A stretch of DNA of 64,000 nt from Rhodococcus sp. P-2 (GTDB lineage Bacteria > Actinomycetota > Actinomycetes > Mycobacteriales > Mycobacteriaceae), in contig NZ_CP066779.1 of NCBI RefSeq assembly GCF_016598535.1, forward strand, positions 5,702,053-5,766,052. The letters are read 5' to 3'. The notes beneath the pieces were generated by a model. That model was not told the origin of the DNA and made no database searches. It saw only the letters and a list, made by a program, of their open reading frames with translations. This document shows positions 52,215 through 61,740 of the stretch, one piece after another. A program made the position numbers and the translations under genes. The stretch's first letter is position 1. Each line of letters starts with the position of its first letter.

Positions 52215-52832
52215 TTGTCGGTGAATGATGTGGCCAGTGAACTGGTGTCGCTCGGAACGGGCCGCCCGTTCGATCAGGCGCGGGCAGAGGCTGCCGTACG
52301 GGAATTGTTGATCGCGGTCGGTGAAGATCCGGAGCGTCCAGGCCTGCTCGATACGCCGGCCCGGGTTGCGCGCTCGTACAAGGAGATCTTCGCGGGTCTG
52401 TACTCCGAGCCCGACGACGCGTTGAACACAACTTTCGACGAGGGCCACCAGGAATTGGTGCTCGTGCGAGACATTCCGATGTTCTCGACGTGCGAGCACC
52501 ACCTGGTGTCCTTCCACGGCGTCGCCCACGTTGGCTACATCCCCGGAAAGTCGGGCAAGGTCACCGGTTTGTCGAAGCTCGCGCGTGTCGTCGATCTGTA
52601 CGCCAAGCGTCCGCAGGTTCAAGAACGCCTGACCAGTCAGATCGCGGATGCTTTGATGCGCAAGCTCGACCCCCGTGGAGCCATCGTCGTCATCGAAGCC
52701 GAGCATCTCTGCATGGCGATGCGCGGTATCCGCAAGCCCGGAGCCAGCACGACCACGTCTGCGGTTCGTGGGCTCCTGCAATCCAGCGCGGCCTCACGGT
52801 CCGAAGCGCTGGACCTCATCCTGCGTAAGTGA
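52215..52832 (+). CDS. folE: GTP cyclohydrolase I
   Basis: A 205-residue first enzyme of folate synthesis, converting GTP to dihydroneopterin triphosphate. It has [24 protein letters not shown] and [14 protein letters not shown] (zinc Cys and His). Downstream, [23 protein letters not shown] and [25 protein letters not shown] supply the second zinc Cys and the active site. The start is TTG 52215 behind gaggagag. GTG of folP overlaps its stop. Confidence 0.97.
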   Translation: MSVNDVASELVSLGTGRPFDQARAEAAVRELLIAVGEDPERPGLLDTPARVARSYKEIFAGLYSEPDDALNTTFDEGHQELVLVRDIPMFSTCEHHLVSFHGVAHVGYIPGKSGKVTGLSKLARVVDLYAKRPQVQERLTSQIADALMRKLDPRGAIVVIEAEHLCMAMRGIRKPGASTTTSAVRGLLQSSAASRSEALDLILRK

Positions 52833-53698
52833 GCGAGATGTCCGCGGCTCCCGTTGCAGGCAGCGATCCGGCCCGGATGGTCGTGATGGGGATTCTGAAC
52901 GTCACCGCCGATTCGTTTTCCGACGGTGGTCAATTTCTCGATCGTGACGCGGCGATCGCTCGCGGGCTCGAACTGCAACGCATAGGCGTCGACATCGTCG
53001 ACGTCGGCGGCGAGTCGACGCGCCCGGGAGCCACCCGCGTCGATCCGAAACTCGAGGCTGATCGTATTGCCCCGGTGATCGAAGAACTCGTGGCAGCAGG
53101 AATCCGCGTCAGTGTCGACACGATGCGCGCTTCCGTCGCCGCCGCCGCGATCGAAGCGGGTGCAGGGATCGTCAACGACGTATCGGGTGGTCGCGCAGAC
53201 CCCGACATGGCATCCGTTGTGGCCGACGCCGGAGTGCCCTGGATTCTCATGCATTGGCGCTCGGCCGGTGACTACGTCCATCGTGGCAGCGCCGATCAGT
53301 ACGACCACGTGGTCCGTGACGTCCGTGACGAACTGCTGTCGCAGGTCGATCTGGCGTTGAAGGCCGGTGTCGATTCGTCGTCGATCATCCTCGACCCCGG
53401 CCTCGGGTTCGCGAAGAACGCCGACCACAACTGGGCACTGTTGCGAGCACTACCCGAGTTCAACGCGACCGGATTCCCGGTGCTCGTCGGAGCCTCCCGC
53501 AAGCGTTTCCTCGGGTCTCTGCTCAGCGATCCCGACGGCAATCCCCGTCCGCCCGGTGGGCGCGAGACTGCGACGGCCGTGGTCTCCGCGCTTGCGGCGC
53601 GTGAGGGTGCCTGGGGAGTTCGGGTGCACGACGCACAAGCCTCGCTCGACGCCATTGCCGTGGTCGACGCCTGGAACCGTGGACGAGAAAGGGCCTGA
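52829..53698 (+). CDS. folP: Dihydropteroate synthase
   Basis: A 289-residue TIM-barrel enzyme joining hydroxymethyl-dihydropterin diphosphate to 4-aminobenzoate, the sulfonamide target. It has [55 protein letters not shown] and [27 protein letters not shown] and VRVHDA complete the pterin site. The start is GTG 52829 (GTGA overlap with folE); ATG 52838 is an alternative. folB starts one base after its stop. Confidence 0.97.
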   Translation: MSEMSAAPVAGSDPARMVVMGILNVTADSFSDGGQFLDRDAAIARGLELQRIGVDIVDVGGESTRPGATRVDPKLEADRIAPVIEELVAAGIRVSVDTMRASVAAAAIEAGAGIVNDVSGGRADPDMASVVADAGVPWILMHWRSAGDYVHRGSADQYDHVVRDVRDELLSQVDLALKAGVDSSSIILDPGLGFAKNADHNWALLRALPEFNATGFPVLVGASRKRFLGSLLSDPDGNPRPPGGRETATAVVSALAAREGAWGVRVHDAQASLDAIAVVDAWNRGRERA

Positions 53699-53699
53699 C

Positions 53700-54065
53700 A
53701 TGGGGGACCGAATCGAATTGCGCGGACTGAAGGTTCGCGGCAACCACGGAGTGTTCGACCACGAGAAGCGTGACGGTCAGGACTTCTTCATCGACATCAC
53801 CGTGTGGATGGACCTGGCTCCAGCCGCAGCGTCGGACGACCTGACTCAGACTCTGCACTACGGCGAGTTGGCGGAGGCCGCCGCAGCCATCGTCGCCGGC
53901 CCGTCGCGCGATCTCATCGAGACCGTCGCTGCGGAGATCGCGGACGACGTCATGAAGGATTCGCGGGTCGAGAGCGTCGAGGTCGTGGTCCACAAACCTT
54001 CGGCACCGATTCCGCTGGTTTTTGCGGACGTTGCCGTCGTCGCACATCGGACCCGATCGGCATGA
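53700..54065 (+). CDS. folB: Dihydroneopterin aldolase
   Basis: A 121-residue enzyme giving 6-hydroxymethyl-dihydropterin. It has [29 protein letters not shown], with the conserved Glu/Gly-x-x-Gly-Val region. [17 protein letters not shown] and [14 protein letters not shown] form the octamer core. [13 protein letters not shown] carries the catalytic Lys. It overlaps folK by four bases. Confidence 0.96.
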   Translation: MGDRIELRGLKVRGNHGVFDHEKRDGQDFFIDITVWMDLAPAAASDDLTQTLHYGELAEAAAAIVAGPSRDLIETVAAEIADDVMKDSRVESVEVVVHKPSAPIPLVFADVAVVAHRTRSA

Positions 54066-54565
54066 CGCGCGCTGTTCTGTCGATCGGTTCCAACATCGGC
54101 GACAGCGTGGCTCACCTGCAGTCCGTTGTCGACGGGTTGGGCAGCGCCGTCGTTGCTGTCTCACCGGTCTACTCGACCGCGCCGTGGGGTGGCGTCGAGC
54201 AGCAGGATTTCTACAACGCGGTGGTGGTGGTCGACGATCCCGAAGCCGATGCCGCTGAATGGCTTCGCCGCTCGCAAGCTCTCGAGGAAGCCGCAGACCG
54301 GGTGCGCGAACAGCGGTGGGGGCCACGGAGCCTGGACGTGGACGTAGTCGACTGCGAAGGCGTCGTCAGTTCCGATCCCGTGCTCACACTTCCGCATCCG
54401 CGCGCGCATCTTCGGGCATTCGTTCTCGTTCCCTGGCTGGACGTCGAGCCTGACGCGACGCTGATCGTCGACGGCCAGAAGTTGCCGGTGGCACAAATTC
54501 TCGACGGCCTCGATCGCACTGAGCGCGAAGGTGTCCGCACTACCGATGTGGTGCTTGCGCGGTGA
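54062..54565 (+). CDS. folK: HPPK, 6-hydroxymethyl-dihydropterin pyrophosphokinase
   Basis: A 167-residue transferase of the folate pathway. [40 protein letters not shown] and [15 protein letters not shown] are the pterin and ATP/Mg sites. [18 protein letters not shown] is the signature. The start is ATG 54062, inside the folB stop. It overlaps the DUF3180 gene (GTGA). Confidence 0.96.
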   Translation: MTRAVLSIGSNIGDSVAHLQSVVDGLGSAVVAVSPVYSTAPWGGVEQQDFYNAVVVVDDPEADAAEWLRRSQALEEAADRVREQRWGPRSLDVDVVDCEGVVSSDPVLTLPHPRAHLRAFVLVPWLDVEPDATLIVDGQKLPVAQILDGLDRTEREGVRTTDVVLAR

Positions 54566-55050
54566 CCGAAAACGACAAGGGTTTGAAGCCGACCCGGATC
54601 AGTGAACTCGTGGTACTCGCTGCAGTGGCGGCCGTGGCCACCTGGATTCTGATTCGCGTGTTCTACGGTTCGATGCCGCCCATCCCTGTTTATGCAGGAG
54701 CGTCGCTGTACTTCGTGGCTGTTGCCGAGGCCGTCTTCGCTTTTGTCATTCGTTCGCGCGTCAAGAATCGTCAGGTCGGTGACGGGCTCAGACAGCTTCA
54801 TCCGATCACCGCCGCCCGCGCACTGGCATTGGCAAAAGCATCCGCTTTGGTCGGTTCAGCTACCGTCGGTGTCTGGGTCGGAGTGTTGGTGTATCTCATC
54901 CCACAGCGCTCGGTTCTGCAGGCCGCGGCCTCCGACACGCCGGGCGCGTGGGTGGGGTTGGGCGCCGCAATTGCGCTGGTAGCGGCAGCTCTGTGGCTCG
55001 AACATTGTTGCAAGACGCCGGAAGATACACCTGACGAGCCCGCGCACTGA
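54562..55050 (+). CDS. DUF3180 membrane protein
   Basis: A 162-residue protein with four hydrophobic helices, of the DUF3180 family always found after folK in Actinobacteria. It opens GLKPTRISELVVLAAVAAVATWI and has IRSRVKNRQVGDGLRQLHPITAARALALAKASALVG, the conserved cytosolic loop. The role is unknown. The start is GTG 54562, overlapping folK. Confidence 0.9.
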   Translation: MTENDKGLKPTRISELVVLAAVAAVATWILIRVFYGSMPPIPVYAGASLYFVAVAEAVFAFVIRSRVKNRQVGDGLRQLHPITAARALALAKASALVGSATVGVWVGVLVYLIPQRSVLQAAASDTPGAWVGLGAAIALVAAALWLEHCCKTPEDTPDEPAH

Positions 55051-55118
55051 CAGCCTGGTCGGCAAATCACCCACCGAGGTACGTGGCGACCCCGGTCTCG
55101 GCAAGTACCCTGGCAACC

Positions 55119-56210
55119 ATGACAAATTCTGGTCGATCGAAGTCTGCGCGCCGAAGCAAGCGCAGCGCGAGCCAGATGATCATTGCTGCTCTTCTGGCAC
55201 TTGCTGTCATTGCCTCGCTGTTTCTGATCTTCAGCAACAGCGTTCAGCTTCTTCGGGTGGGTCTGGTCGTCGCTCTGTGGGCAGCCACCCTCGGCGCTAT
55301 CGCCATGACCAAGTATCGGCGTGAGTCGGCACTGGACAAAGCCAAGGTTGCCGATCTCCAGACCGTCTACGAACTGCAGCTCGAACGTGAAATTTCTGCT
55401 CGACGCGAGTACGAGCTGAGCGTCGAAGGTCGCGTGCGACGTGAGGTGACCGCGGACGCGGAGGAACTGGCCGGGCTGCGCGCCGAACTGGTGGCGCTGC
55501 GCCGAAACCTCGAAGCACTGTTCGAAGGTGGACTGCTGCCCGAACAGACCGCGCTCAAGACCGATTCGACGCGAGTGCCGGAACTCGGAGGTAGTTCGTA
55601 CGGCGCGTACCAGCCGGCACCGTCGGGGTTGTACGTTCCCGGTGCCGGCCAGAGCGGACCCAGCCAACCGACACCGAACGTCGGCGGCTTGGCATCGCCC
55701 AACGACGATCCGGTGACCGCTGAGACAACCGTCGTGTTCGCGGAGACGTCGTGGCGTGACAGCAGCTTCGTGGCGCCTCGCGTCATTCCGACGCAGAAGT
55801 CGCAAGAAACGCAGAAGCCCCAGAGCGGGAACCAAGCACCGAGTTCTCCGGTGAGTTCCTCGCCGACACGAACGGTGAAAGACGTTCCGGTGAAGAAGGA
55901 TCCGGAGCCGGTCGCGCCGGTCGAGCCTGAAGTCAAGGCTCCCACCCAGGCCCCGAAGATCGAAGTCGCCGTCATCGAAGACGCTGTCGTCGAAGAGGTG
56001 CCCGAGGTTGTCCCCGAAGTTGTCGCGGAAGCTGAACCCGACCCCGCTGCGGAGCCTGATGCCGAGCCGCGCCGTCGTCGCCGTGCTGCCCCGGAGGATG
56101 CCGCCAGCGGTGCTCATTCCAACGGATTGACCGTCGCCGAAATCATGGCAAACCTGAGTTCGAACAATCCGTCCGAAGGCTCCGGTCGACGTCGTCGCCG
56201 AGAGGACTGA
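55119..56210 (+). CDS. Membrane protein with disordered acidic tail (DUF6779-like)
   Basis: A 363-residue protein equivalent in position to M. tuberculosis Rv3604c. Basic N-terminus (RSKSARRSKRSASQ), two adjacent membrane helices (MIIAALLALAVIASLFLIF and LLRVGLVVALWAATLGAIAM), then a coiled coil (LQTVYELQLEREISARREYELSVEG...). A long low-complexity region rich in Pro, Glu, Val and Ser follows, ending RRRRR-type clusters. ATG 55119 is chosen just before the basic stretch; the frame starts at 55083. Possibly a cell-envelope scaffold. Confidence 0.8.
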   Translation: MTNSGRSKSARRSKRSASQMIIAALLALAVIASLFLIFSNSVQLLRVGLVVALWAATLGAIAMTKYRRESALDKAKVADLQTVYELQLEREISARREYELSVEGRVRREVTADAEELAGLRAELVALRRNLEALFEGGLLPEQTALKTDSTRVPELGGSSYGAYQPAPSGLYVPGAGQSGPSQPTPNVGGLASPNDDPVTAETTVVFAETSWRDSSFVAPRVIPTQKSQETQKPQSGNQAPSSPVSSSPTRTVKDVPVKKDPEPVAPVEPEVKAPTQAPKIEVAVIEDAVVEEVPEVVPEVVAEAEPDPAAEPDAEPRRRRRAAPEDAASGAHSNGLTVAEIMANLSSNNPSEGSGRRRRRED

Positions 56211-56320
56211 GTCGCAGATCACTCGCCCGGCCATGGCATGACGGTTCGGGCGAAGGATATCCTCGGACGCAGAACGTCTGGTACCCGCCGAGCGGGACTG
56301 GAACGAACGAGAGGAATCCG

Positions 56321-57262
56321 GTGACTTCCTTCGGGATCACTAATGGACCTGCACCTGCGCGATTGACGGTAGGAATTGTCTCCGCAGGCCGGGTCGGAAC
56401 AGCTGTCGGTGCCGCATTGGAGCGAGCCGGTCATGTTGTCAGCGCTTGCTCCGCCGTCTCCAGCGCCTCGGTCGCCCGCGCTGTGAAGCGGCTTCCCGAT
56501 ACCGAAATACTTCCGGCTGCCGACGTCGCAACTCGCTCCGAACTGCTGATTCTCGCCGTTCCTGACGACCAACTTGCGGATCTTGTTCGAGGTCTCGCGG
56601 CCACCCAGGCCGTCAAGCCGGGCACGCTCGTCGCCCATACGTCCGGTGCCAACGGCATCGCGATCCTGGCCCCGCTGACCGAACTGGGCGCGCTGCCCTT
56701 GGCCATCCATCCGGCGATGACGTTCACCGGTCACGACGAGGACACTGCGCGTCTGTCGTCGGCATGCTTCGGAATCACTGCTGCCGACGACATCGGATAC
56801 GCGATCGCGCAGTCACTGGTTCTCGAGATCGGCGGCGAGCCCGTCCGAGTACGCGAGGAGAACCGCGCGCTCTACCACGCGGCACTGGCGCACGGCAGTA
56901 ATCACCTGGTCACGCTCGTAGTCGACGCCGTCGAGGCGCTGCGAGCGTCGTTGCAGGGTGACGAGCTGCTCGGTCAGCAGTTGGTCGACGGAGATCCGGG
57001 TGGGGTGGCCGAGCGTGTCCTGCAGCCGCTGCTGTCGGCGGCCTTGGACAACGCGCTACGACGCGGTCCCTCGGCGTTGACCGGCCCGGTGGCACGCGGT
57101 GACGCTGCTGCCGTCGACACACATTTGCGCGTACTGACAGACCTGGATCCGGAGCTCGCTGCCGGCTATCGAGCGATGTCCTTGCGATCGGCCCAGCGGG
57201 TGGGCGCCCCCACCGAATTGTTCGACATCTTGACTGAAACGGGAGGTGACCGTCGTGAGTGA
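56321..57262 (+). CDS. DUF2520 Rossmann-fold oxidoreductase-like protein
   Basis: A 313-residue protein of the Rossmann-like/DUF2520 family, next to panC in this phylum. [24 protein letters not shown] is the NAD(P) loop and [15 protein letters not shown] the second strand. [11 protein letters not shown] and [10 protein letters not shown] are conserved. A helical C-terminal domain follows, like ketopantoate reductase-type enzymes, so a role in pantothenate synthesis is suspected but unproven. The start is GTG 56321 after gagagg. It overlaps panC by eight bases. Confidence 0.88.
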   Translation: MTSFGITNGPAPARLTVGIVSAGRVGTAVGAALERAGHVVSACSAVSSASVARAVKRLPDTEILPAADVATRSELLILAVPDDQLADLVRGLAATQAVKPGTLVAHTSGANGIAILAPLTELGALPLAIHPAMTFTGHDEDTARLSSACFGITAADDIGYAIAQSLVLEIGGEPVRVREENRALYHAALAHGSNHLVTLVVDAVEALRASLQGDELLGQQLVDGDPGGVAERVLQPLLSAALDNALRRGPSALTGPVARGDAAAVDTHLRVLTDLDPELAAGYRAMSLRSAQRVGAPTELFDILTETGGDRRE

Positions 57263-58187
57263 TCTGCAGGGCGGATACAAGCGCGGCGAACTGACGGTGC
57301 ACCACGATCCGGACAAGCTTCGGCGCGTCTCGCGGGCACTGCGCGGTGTCGGGCGTCAGGTGGCGCTCGTTCCGACGATGGGTGCGCTGCACGCCGGCCA
57401 CATCGAACTGGTTCGTCAGGCCAAGGTCACCGGCGCGGTCGTGATCGTTTCCATCTTCGTGAACCCGCTGCAGTTCGGTGCCGGCGAAGACTTGGACGCG
57501 TACCCACGCACTCTCGATGCGGATCTCGACCTGCTTCGCGCCGAGGGCGTCGAATTGGTGTTCGCGCCGAGCGTCAAGACGATGTACCCGCGTGGTCAGC
57601 GCACCACCATCGTGCCCGGGCCGTTGGGCAGCGAACTCGAAGGCGGCGCACGCCCGACGCACTTCGCAGGAATGTTGACCGTTGTGGCGAAGCTGCTGCA
57701 GATCGCGGCACCCAATCACGCGTACTTCGGTGAGAAGGATTACCAGCAGCTGACGCTCATTCGTCAGATGGTGTGGGATCTCAACTTCGATGTACAGATC
57801 ATCGGAGTTCCGACGGTCCGCGAGTTCGACGGCCTCGCGTTGTCCTCTCGCAACCGCTACCTCGACGAGAGCCAGCGCACCGCAGCGGTCGCGCTGTCTG
57901 CAGCTCTGATCGCCGGTGCGCACGCGGCGGCCGGGGGCGCGGAAGCAATTCTGGAAACCGCACGCGCTGTTCTGGCAGCTGTTCCGGAAATCGAGGTCGA
58001 CTACCTCGAGGTGCGGGGCGTAGATCTGGGCCCCGCGCCCGAGCGAGGCGACGGCCGGCTGTTGGTGGCCGCCAAGCTCGGAACCACCCGTTTGATCGAC
58101 AACGTCGGTGTCGCGGTGGGAACCGGGTTCCTCGAGCGTGACACCGACCCATCCGCCGACGCCATCGACGACCTGCTGTCTCACTGA
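57255..58187 (+). CDS. panC: Pantothenate synthetase
   Basis: A 310-residue ligase joining pantoate and beta-alanine. It has [15 protein letters not shown] (the HIGH motif), [36 protein letters not shown] and [23 protein letters not shown] replaces the KMSKS loop. I take GTG 57255, eight bases after gggagg; the GTG at 57246 lies within that site. The overlap with the upstream gene implies coupling. Confidence 0.96.
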   Translation: MSDLQGGYKRGELTVHHDPDKLRRVSRALRGVGRQVALVPTMGALHAGHIELVRQAKVTGAVVIVSIFVNPLQFGAGEDLDAYPRTLDADLDLLRAEGVELVFAPSVKTMYPRGQRTTIVPGPLGSELEGGARPTHFAGMLTVVAKLLQIAAPNHAYFGEKDYQQLTLIRQMVWDLNFDVQIIGVPTVREFDGLALSSRNRYLDESQRTAAVALSAALIAGAHAAAGGAEAILETARAVLAAVPEIEVDYLEVRGVDLGPAPERGDGRLLVAAKLGTTRLIDNVGVAVGTGFLERDTDPSADAIDDLLSH

Positions 58188-58214
58188 GCACTTTTCACGA
58201 GTAAGGACCTGGAT

Positions 58215-58661
58215 ATGTTTCGCACGATGATGAAGTCGAAGATCCACCGCGCCACAGTGACTCACGCCGACCTGCATTACGTCGGTTCCGTCACCGTCGA
58301 TCAGGATCTGATGGACGCCGCAGATCTCCTCGAAGGCGAACAGGTGTGCATCGTCGACATCGACAACGGTGCGCGTCTCGAGACGTACGTCATCGCCGGC
58401 GAGCGCGGAACTGGTGTCATCGGAATCAACGGTGCGGCAGCGCATCTGGTCAAGCCGGGTGACCTGGTCATCCTCATCGCCTACGGCGTGATGAACGAGC
58501 AGGAAGTCAAGGAGTACTCCCCGCGCGTCGTGTTCGTCGATGCCGACAACAAGCAGATCGAACTCGGCTCCGACCCGGCTCACGCGCCGGAGGGTTCGGG
58601 TCTGATCACCCCGCGCATGCTGTCGACACTCGAGGCCTCGCGCGAATCCAGCCTGGTGTAA
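58215..58661 (+). CDS. panD: Aspartate 1-decarboxylase proenzyme
   Basis: 148 residues. The self-cleavage site Gly24-Ser25 lies in [10 protein letters not shown] and yields the pyruvoyl group. Lys9 (KSKIHRATV), Tyr58 region and NGAAAHL are the other active-site parts. It makes beta-alanine for panC. The longer C-terminal tail ([18 protein letters not shown]) is as in mycobacterial PanD. Confidence 0.96.
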   Translation: MFRTMMKSKIHRATVTHADLHYVGSVTVDQDLMDAADLLEGEQVCIVDIDNGARLETYVIAGERGTGVIGINGAAAHLVKPGDLVILIAYGVMNEQEVKEYSPRVVFVDADNKQIELGSDPAHAPEGSGLITPRMLSTLEASRESSLV

Positions 58662-58664
58662 TCC

Positions 58665-59480
58665 ATGCTGCTCACGGTCGACGTGCGGAACACCAATATC
58701 GTTCTGGGATTGTTCTCCGGGACTGGTGAGTATTCGAAGCTGTTGCAGGACTGGCGAATGCGAACCGACCCTCGGATGACTGCCGACGAGTTGGCGTTGA
58801 CCTTCCGTGGGCTGTTGGGTACTCATGTCGATCAGATCACCGGCGTTGCGGCGCTGTCGACAGTGCCGTCCGTCTTGCGTGAAATCCGCGTGATGCTGGA
58901 GCGGTACTGGGGTCACGTTCCCCACGTGGTGGTCGAACCGGGTATTCGCACCGGTGTGCCACTGCTGGTGGACAACCCCAAAGAGGTGGGAGCCGACCGG
59001 ATCGTCAACAGTCTTGCCGCTCACCATCTTTACGAGGGTCCGTGCATTGTCGTGGACTTCGGTACGTCGACCTGTGTCGACGTCGTTTCCGCCAAGGGTG
59101 AGTTTCTGGGCGGCTGCATCGCGCCCGGACTCGAGATCTCGACCGATGCCTTGGCGTCGCAGTCCGCTGCGCTGCGCAAGGTCGAATTGGTGCGCCCGCG
59201 TTCGGTGGTCGGCAAGAACACCGTCGAATGCATGCAGTCCGGTGCGGTATTCGGCTTTGCCGGCCTCGTAGACGGACTGGTCAACCGCGTACGCGACGAA
59301 CTGCCGGAGTTCGGTGGTGACGACGTCTCCGTGATCGCAACCGGGGACAGCGCACCGCTGATCATTCCCGAATCCGACACTATCGATCACCTCGAACGGG
59401 ACCTCACTCTCGAGGGGTTGAGGTTGGTCTTCGAGCGCAATCAGGCGCGTCGTGGATCCGGTCGACGACCCGTCGCCTGA
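58665..59480 (+). CDS. coaX: Type III pantothenate kinase
   Basis: A 271-residue ASKHA-fold kinase that phosphorylates pantothenate. It has [16 protein letters not shown] (phosphate 1 motif), [33 protein letters not shown] and [30 protein letters not shown] and [22 protein letters not shown] are also conserved. The start is ATG 58665. It ends the pantothenate block. Confidence 0.96.
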   Translation: MLLTVDVRNTNIVLGLFSGTGEYSKLLQDWRMRTDPRMTADELALTFRGLLGTHVDQITGVAALSTVPSVLREIRVMLERYWGHVPHVVVEPGIRTGVPLLVDNPKEVGADRIVNSLAAHHLYEGPCIVVDFGTSTCVDVVSAKGEFLGGCIAPGLEISTDALASQSAALRKVELVRPRSVVGKNTVECMQSGAVFGFAGLVDGLVNRVRDELPEFGGDDVSVIATGDSAPLIIPESDTIDHLERDLTLEGLRLVFERNQARRGSGRRPVA

Positions 59481-59501
59481 TCGATGGTTTTGCTCCAGCA
59501 G

Positions 59502-59529
59502 TTTCGCGATTGCGAAAGTTGTGCCACAA
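59502..59529 (+). promoter_or_regulatory. Promoter with palindromic operator before the Cys-rich leader peptide
   Basis: A perfect dyad TTTCGC-GATT-GCGAAA (59502-59517) overlaps the -35 region. CACAAT at 59524-59529 is a good -10. Transcription would then begin at or just before the GTG at 59538, consistent with a leaderless leader-peptide mRNA. The dyad is likely a regulator site of unknown identity. Confidence 0.6.
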
Positions 59530-59537
59530 TGGTGCTC

Positions 59538-59579
59538 GTGAATCGCTGCATGGGTGCTCAGGAGTGTTGTCGAGGCTGA
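59538..59579 (+). CDS. Leaderless Cys-rich leader peptide (cysteine attenuator)
   Basis: A 13-codon frame from GTG 59538: VNRCMGAQECCRG then TGA. It has three Cys codons including a Cys-Cys pair. It lies about eight bases after a -10 box, so the transcript is likely leaderless. Actinobacterial polycysteine leaderless peptides with this Cys-Cys-Arg-Gly end are known to act as cysteine-responsive attenuators ahead of sulfur genes. Ribosome stalling at the Cys codons when cysteine is low would alter expression of the downstream dioxygenase gene. Confidence 0.75.
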   Translation: MNRCMGAQECCRG

Positions 59580-59618
59580 CCGCTGCCTTGACCAATTCAC
59601 ATTCCTTGGAGCTAGCTC

Positions 59619-60260
59619 GTGCTATCCACATATTCTGCAGATCTCTCTGTTTTGGCCCCGACTCTTACTGCTGACCTCGCTGTTTCCGCAGGTCGTAGCT
59701 CTAATCGTGGGGCGTCTGGCCGCCGTCCGAGTGGTGCGTCGTTGCCCACCCGCCTTCGCCCGGCCGATTTGCTGCGACTGACCGACGAGGGAGCGAACGG
59801 CGTGCTCGACGGCCGTTTCGACCACCTCATTCCCGACGCCTTCCCGACGCTCGATCGTTGGTCCACTCGCCTGCATGCGGACGACGACGTCGATGTGTGG
59901 CTCATCAGCTGGGTACCCGAACGCAACACCGAATTGCACGACCACGCAGGTTCGTTCGGCGCATTGACCGTCCTCAGTGGTTCTCTCACCGAATTCCGTT
60001 GGGCCGGTGACGCCCTGGTGGAACGCCAGCTCGACGCCGGCGATCAGGCTTCGTTCCCGCTCGGCTGGGTTCACGATGTCGTGCGTTCGACGGATGTTCC
60101 TGGTGATCCGATCGAAATCAGCTCTGATGCACCGACTCTGAGTGTTCACGCTTACTCGCCGCCGCTGACGGCAATGTCCTTCTACGAAGTGACGGATCAC
60201 CGGACTCTTCGTCGCACCCGTACCGAGCTGACCGACCTGCCCGAGGGGGGCACCAAATGA
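59619..60260 (+). CDS. Cysteine dioxygenase-like cupin
   Basis: A 213-residue cupin of the cysteine dioxygenase type, which would oxidise cysteine to the sulfinic acid. The iron site is seen in NTELHDHAGSFGALTVLSGSLTE (His-x-His and the cupin strand) and FPLGWVHDVV (third His). The start is GTG 59619 after ggag. The Cys leader peptide upstream and rhodanese overlap downstream support a sulfur role. Thiol specificity (cysteine versus 3-mercaptopropionate) is not certain. Confidence 0.86.
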   Translation: MLSTYSADLSVLAPTLTADLAVSAGRSSNRGASGRRPSGASLPTRLRPADLLRLTDEGANGVLDGRFDHLIPDAFPTLDRWSTRLHADDDVDVWLISWVPERNTELHDHAGSFGALTVLSGSLTEFRWAGDALVERQLDAGDQASFPLGWVHDVVRSTDVPGDPIEISSDAPTLSVHAYSPPLTAMSFYEVTDHRTLRRTRTELTDLPEGGTK

Positions 60261-60679
60261 CCATCGACCAAATGCTCGACGACGCTCGCGCACAGATCGA
60301 TCGCATGTACGTTTTCCAGCTCACCGAAGCCTTTCACCGCGGAGCAATCTTCGTCGACATTCGTCCGCAGGCGCAGCGCGCCATCGAGGGAACTCTCCCC
60401 GGCGCACTCGCGATCGAGCGGAACGTGCTCGAGTGGCGCCTCGACCCCACCAGCAGCGCGCACCTCGCGCTGGCCACCGACCACGACGTCGAGTGGGTCA
60501 TCGTCTGCTCCGAGGGCTTCACCTCGAGCCTGGCCGCAGCGTCGTTGCAGCAGCTCGGCCTGCACAAGGCCACCGATCTGGTGGGCGGATACCAGGCGAT
60601 CAAGGCTGCAGGTTTGCTCGGTGCGCTCAGCGGAGTGCGTCATTGCTCCCGCGAGTTGGCGGCCGTTTCCGCTCACTGA
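60257..60679 (+). CDS. Rhodanese-like sulfurtransferase
   Basis: A 140-residue single-domain rhodanese. FVDIRPQAQRAIEGTLPGALAIERNVLEW is the N-terminal block. VIVCSEGFTSSLAA is the active loop with Cys84. LVGGYQAIKAAGL is the final helix. It likely moves sulfane sulfur released during cysteine breakdown. It overlaps the dioxygenase gene by four bases (ATGA). Confidence 0.9.
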   Translation: MTIDQMLDDARAQIDRMYVFQLTEAFHRGAIFVDIRPQAQRAIEGTLPGALAIERNVLEWRLDPTSSAHLALATDHDVEWVIVCSEGFTSSLAAASLQQLGLHKATDLVGGYQAIKAAGLLGALSGVRHCSRELAAVSAH

Positions 60680-60685
60680 CCCGTT

Positions 60686-60733
60686 TGCTGTGCGCCTTTA
60701 TTAACCGCGGGCGGTTAATAAAGGCGCACAGCA
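60686..60733. terminator. 48-bp perfect palindrome, bidirectional terminator within the AraC gene end
   Basis: Two perfect 23-base arms (starting tgctgtgcgcctttattaac) around a 2-base centre. It lies seven bases past the rhodanese stop and encodes the last codons and stop of the convergent AraC gene (stop at 60701). No T-run is present, so termination may rely on the very stable hairpin. Its length and perfection are unusual for an intrinsic terminator. Confidence 0.75.
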
Positions 60734-61660
60734 GGTCTGGCGATAGATCTTCGGACTCACTCCGTGATGGCGGGTGAAGGCCGTCGTGAGGGCGAAGGGG
60801 CTCGAGTAACCGACTTCTCGGGCGATCGACGACACCGTTCGTGCCGGGTCTGCGAGCAGATCCGCGGCCACGGACATACGCCATTCAGTCAGATAACCAA
60901 CCGGCCCGATGCCCATGAGGTTGGTGAACCGGCGAGCGAAAGCTGCTCGCGAACTGCCGGCTTCCTGAGCCAAACTCGCGACCGTCCAGGGATGTTCGGG
61001 CCGATTGTGTATGAGCCGCAAGGCATGCCCGATGACGCGATCTTCGTATGCCTTGATCCATCGCGGTGATCGATCCGGATTCTCGGCGAACCACGTACGG
61101 ACCGCCGAGATCAGGACCAGGTCCAGGAGTCGGTCCAACAAGACTTCCTGCCCTGGCCCATCGGAGGCGATCTGTTGTTCCAGAAGCGTTGTCATCGGCG
61201 CATTTTCGATGCTGCCTCGGACCACCGCGACGGGTGTCAGGCTGTCGAGGATCTGGCGGCTGACGTAGGAGTCCAAACGATATGTGCCCGTGAGCATGAC
61301 GGTTTCGCCGCTCGTCGAGTTGCCCCACGTGCGAACCCCGAGCACTGACATGTCCTCGAGTGGTGAGCCGTCGACCGCGGCGCAGTTCTGCGCTTCGTCG
61401 ATGAGTACGTGAACCGGGGTGCCGGGCTGATCGGCGACTGTATACGGATCGGGGCCGCGCAGAAGTGCCACGTCGCCGGCCTCGAGATTCTCGGTCTGGC
61501 CGGTGTCGGAGACGACGACTGCGGTGCCGCGAACCAGAACCAGCACGGTGACGGGTGCGTGGTCCTCGATACGCAACGACCACGGTGGATCGAGCAACGA
61601 GCGCAGCAGAAAAGCGCCCTCCGCCCGCGATCCGGCCAGCATCATCGACAATGCATCCAT
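60701..61660 (-). CDS. AraC-family transcriptional regulator
   Basis: A 319-residue regulator. The N-terminal half is a cupin-like sensor (LVRGTAVVVSDTGQTENLEAGDVALLRG). The C-terminal half is the double HTH: HPWTVASLAQEAGSSRAAFARRFTNLMGIGPVGYLTEWRM, then DPARTVSSIAREVGYSSPFALTTAFTRHHGVSPKIYR. It is divergent from the NmrA-like/DUF1772 operon (80 bases between) and probably controls it. The last residues (TCCAPLLTARG) come from the palindrome. Confidence 0.9.
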   Translation of the reverse strand: MDALSMMLAGSRAEGAFLLRSLLDPPWSLRIEDHAPVTVLVLVRGTAVVVSDTGQTENLEAGDVALLRGPDPYTVADQPGTPVHVLIDEAQNCAAVDGSPLEDMSVLGVRTWGNSTSGETVMLTGTYRLDSYVSRQILDSLTPVAVVRGSIENAPMTTLLEQQIASDGPGQEVLLDRLLDLVLISAVRTWFAENPDRSPRWIKAYEDRVIGHALRLIHNRPEHPWTVASLAQEAGSSRAAFARRFTNLMGIGPVGYLTEWRMSVAADLLADPARTVSSIAREVGYSSPFALTTAFTRHHGVSPKIYRQTCCAPLLTARG

Positions 61661-61740
61661 GATTCGACGGTAGACGCTGGCAAATGTTTTTGCGACGTTC
61701 GACTATGGAGCGTATCGCCGTCGCGCGGTCGAATGAAGAC

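Noticed and set aside
49639-52431. 930-residue open frame on the minus strand
   Set aside because: It lies antisense to ftsH and folE, whose motifs are unmistakable. The translation is Arg/Leu/Asp-rich, with no family features, as expected from GC-rich codon bias.
56910-59600. 896-residue open frame on the minus strand
   Set aside because: Antisense to panC, panD and coaX, all strongly supported. It is a composition artefact.
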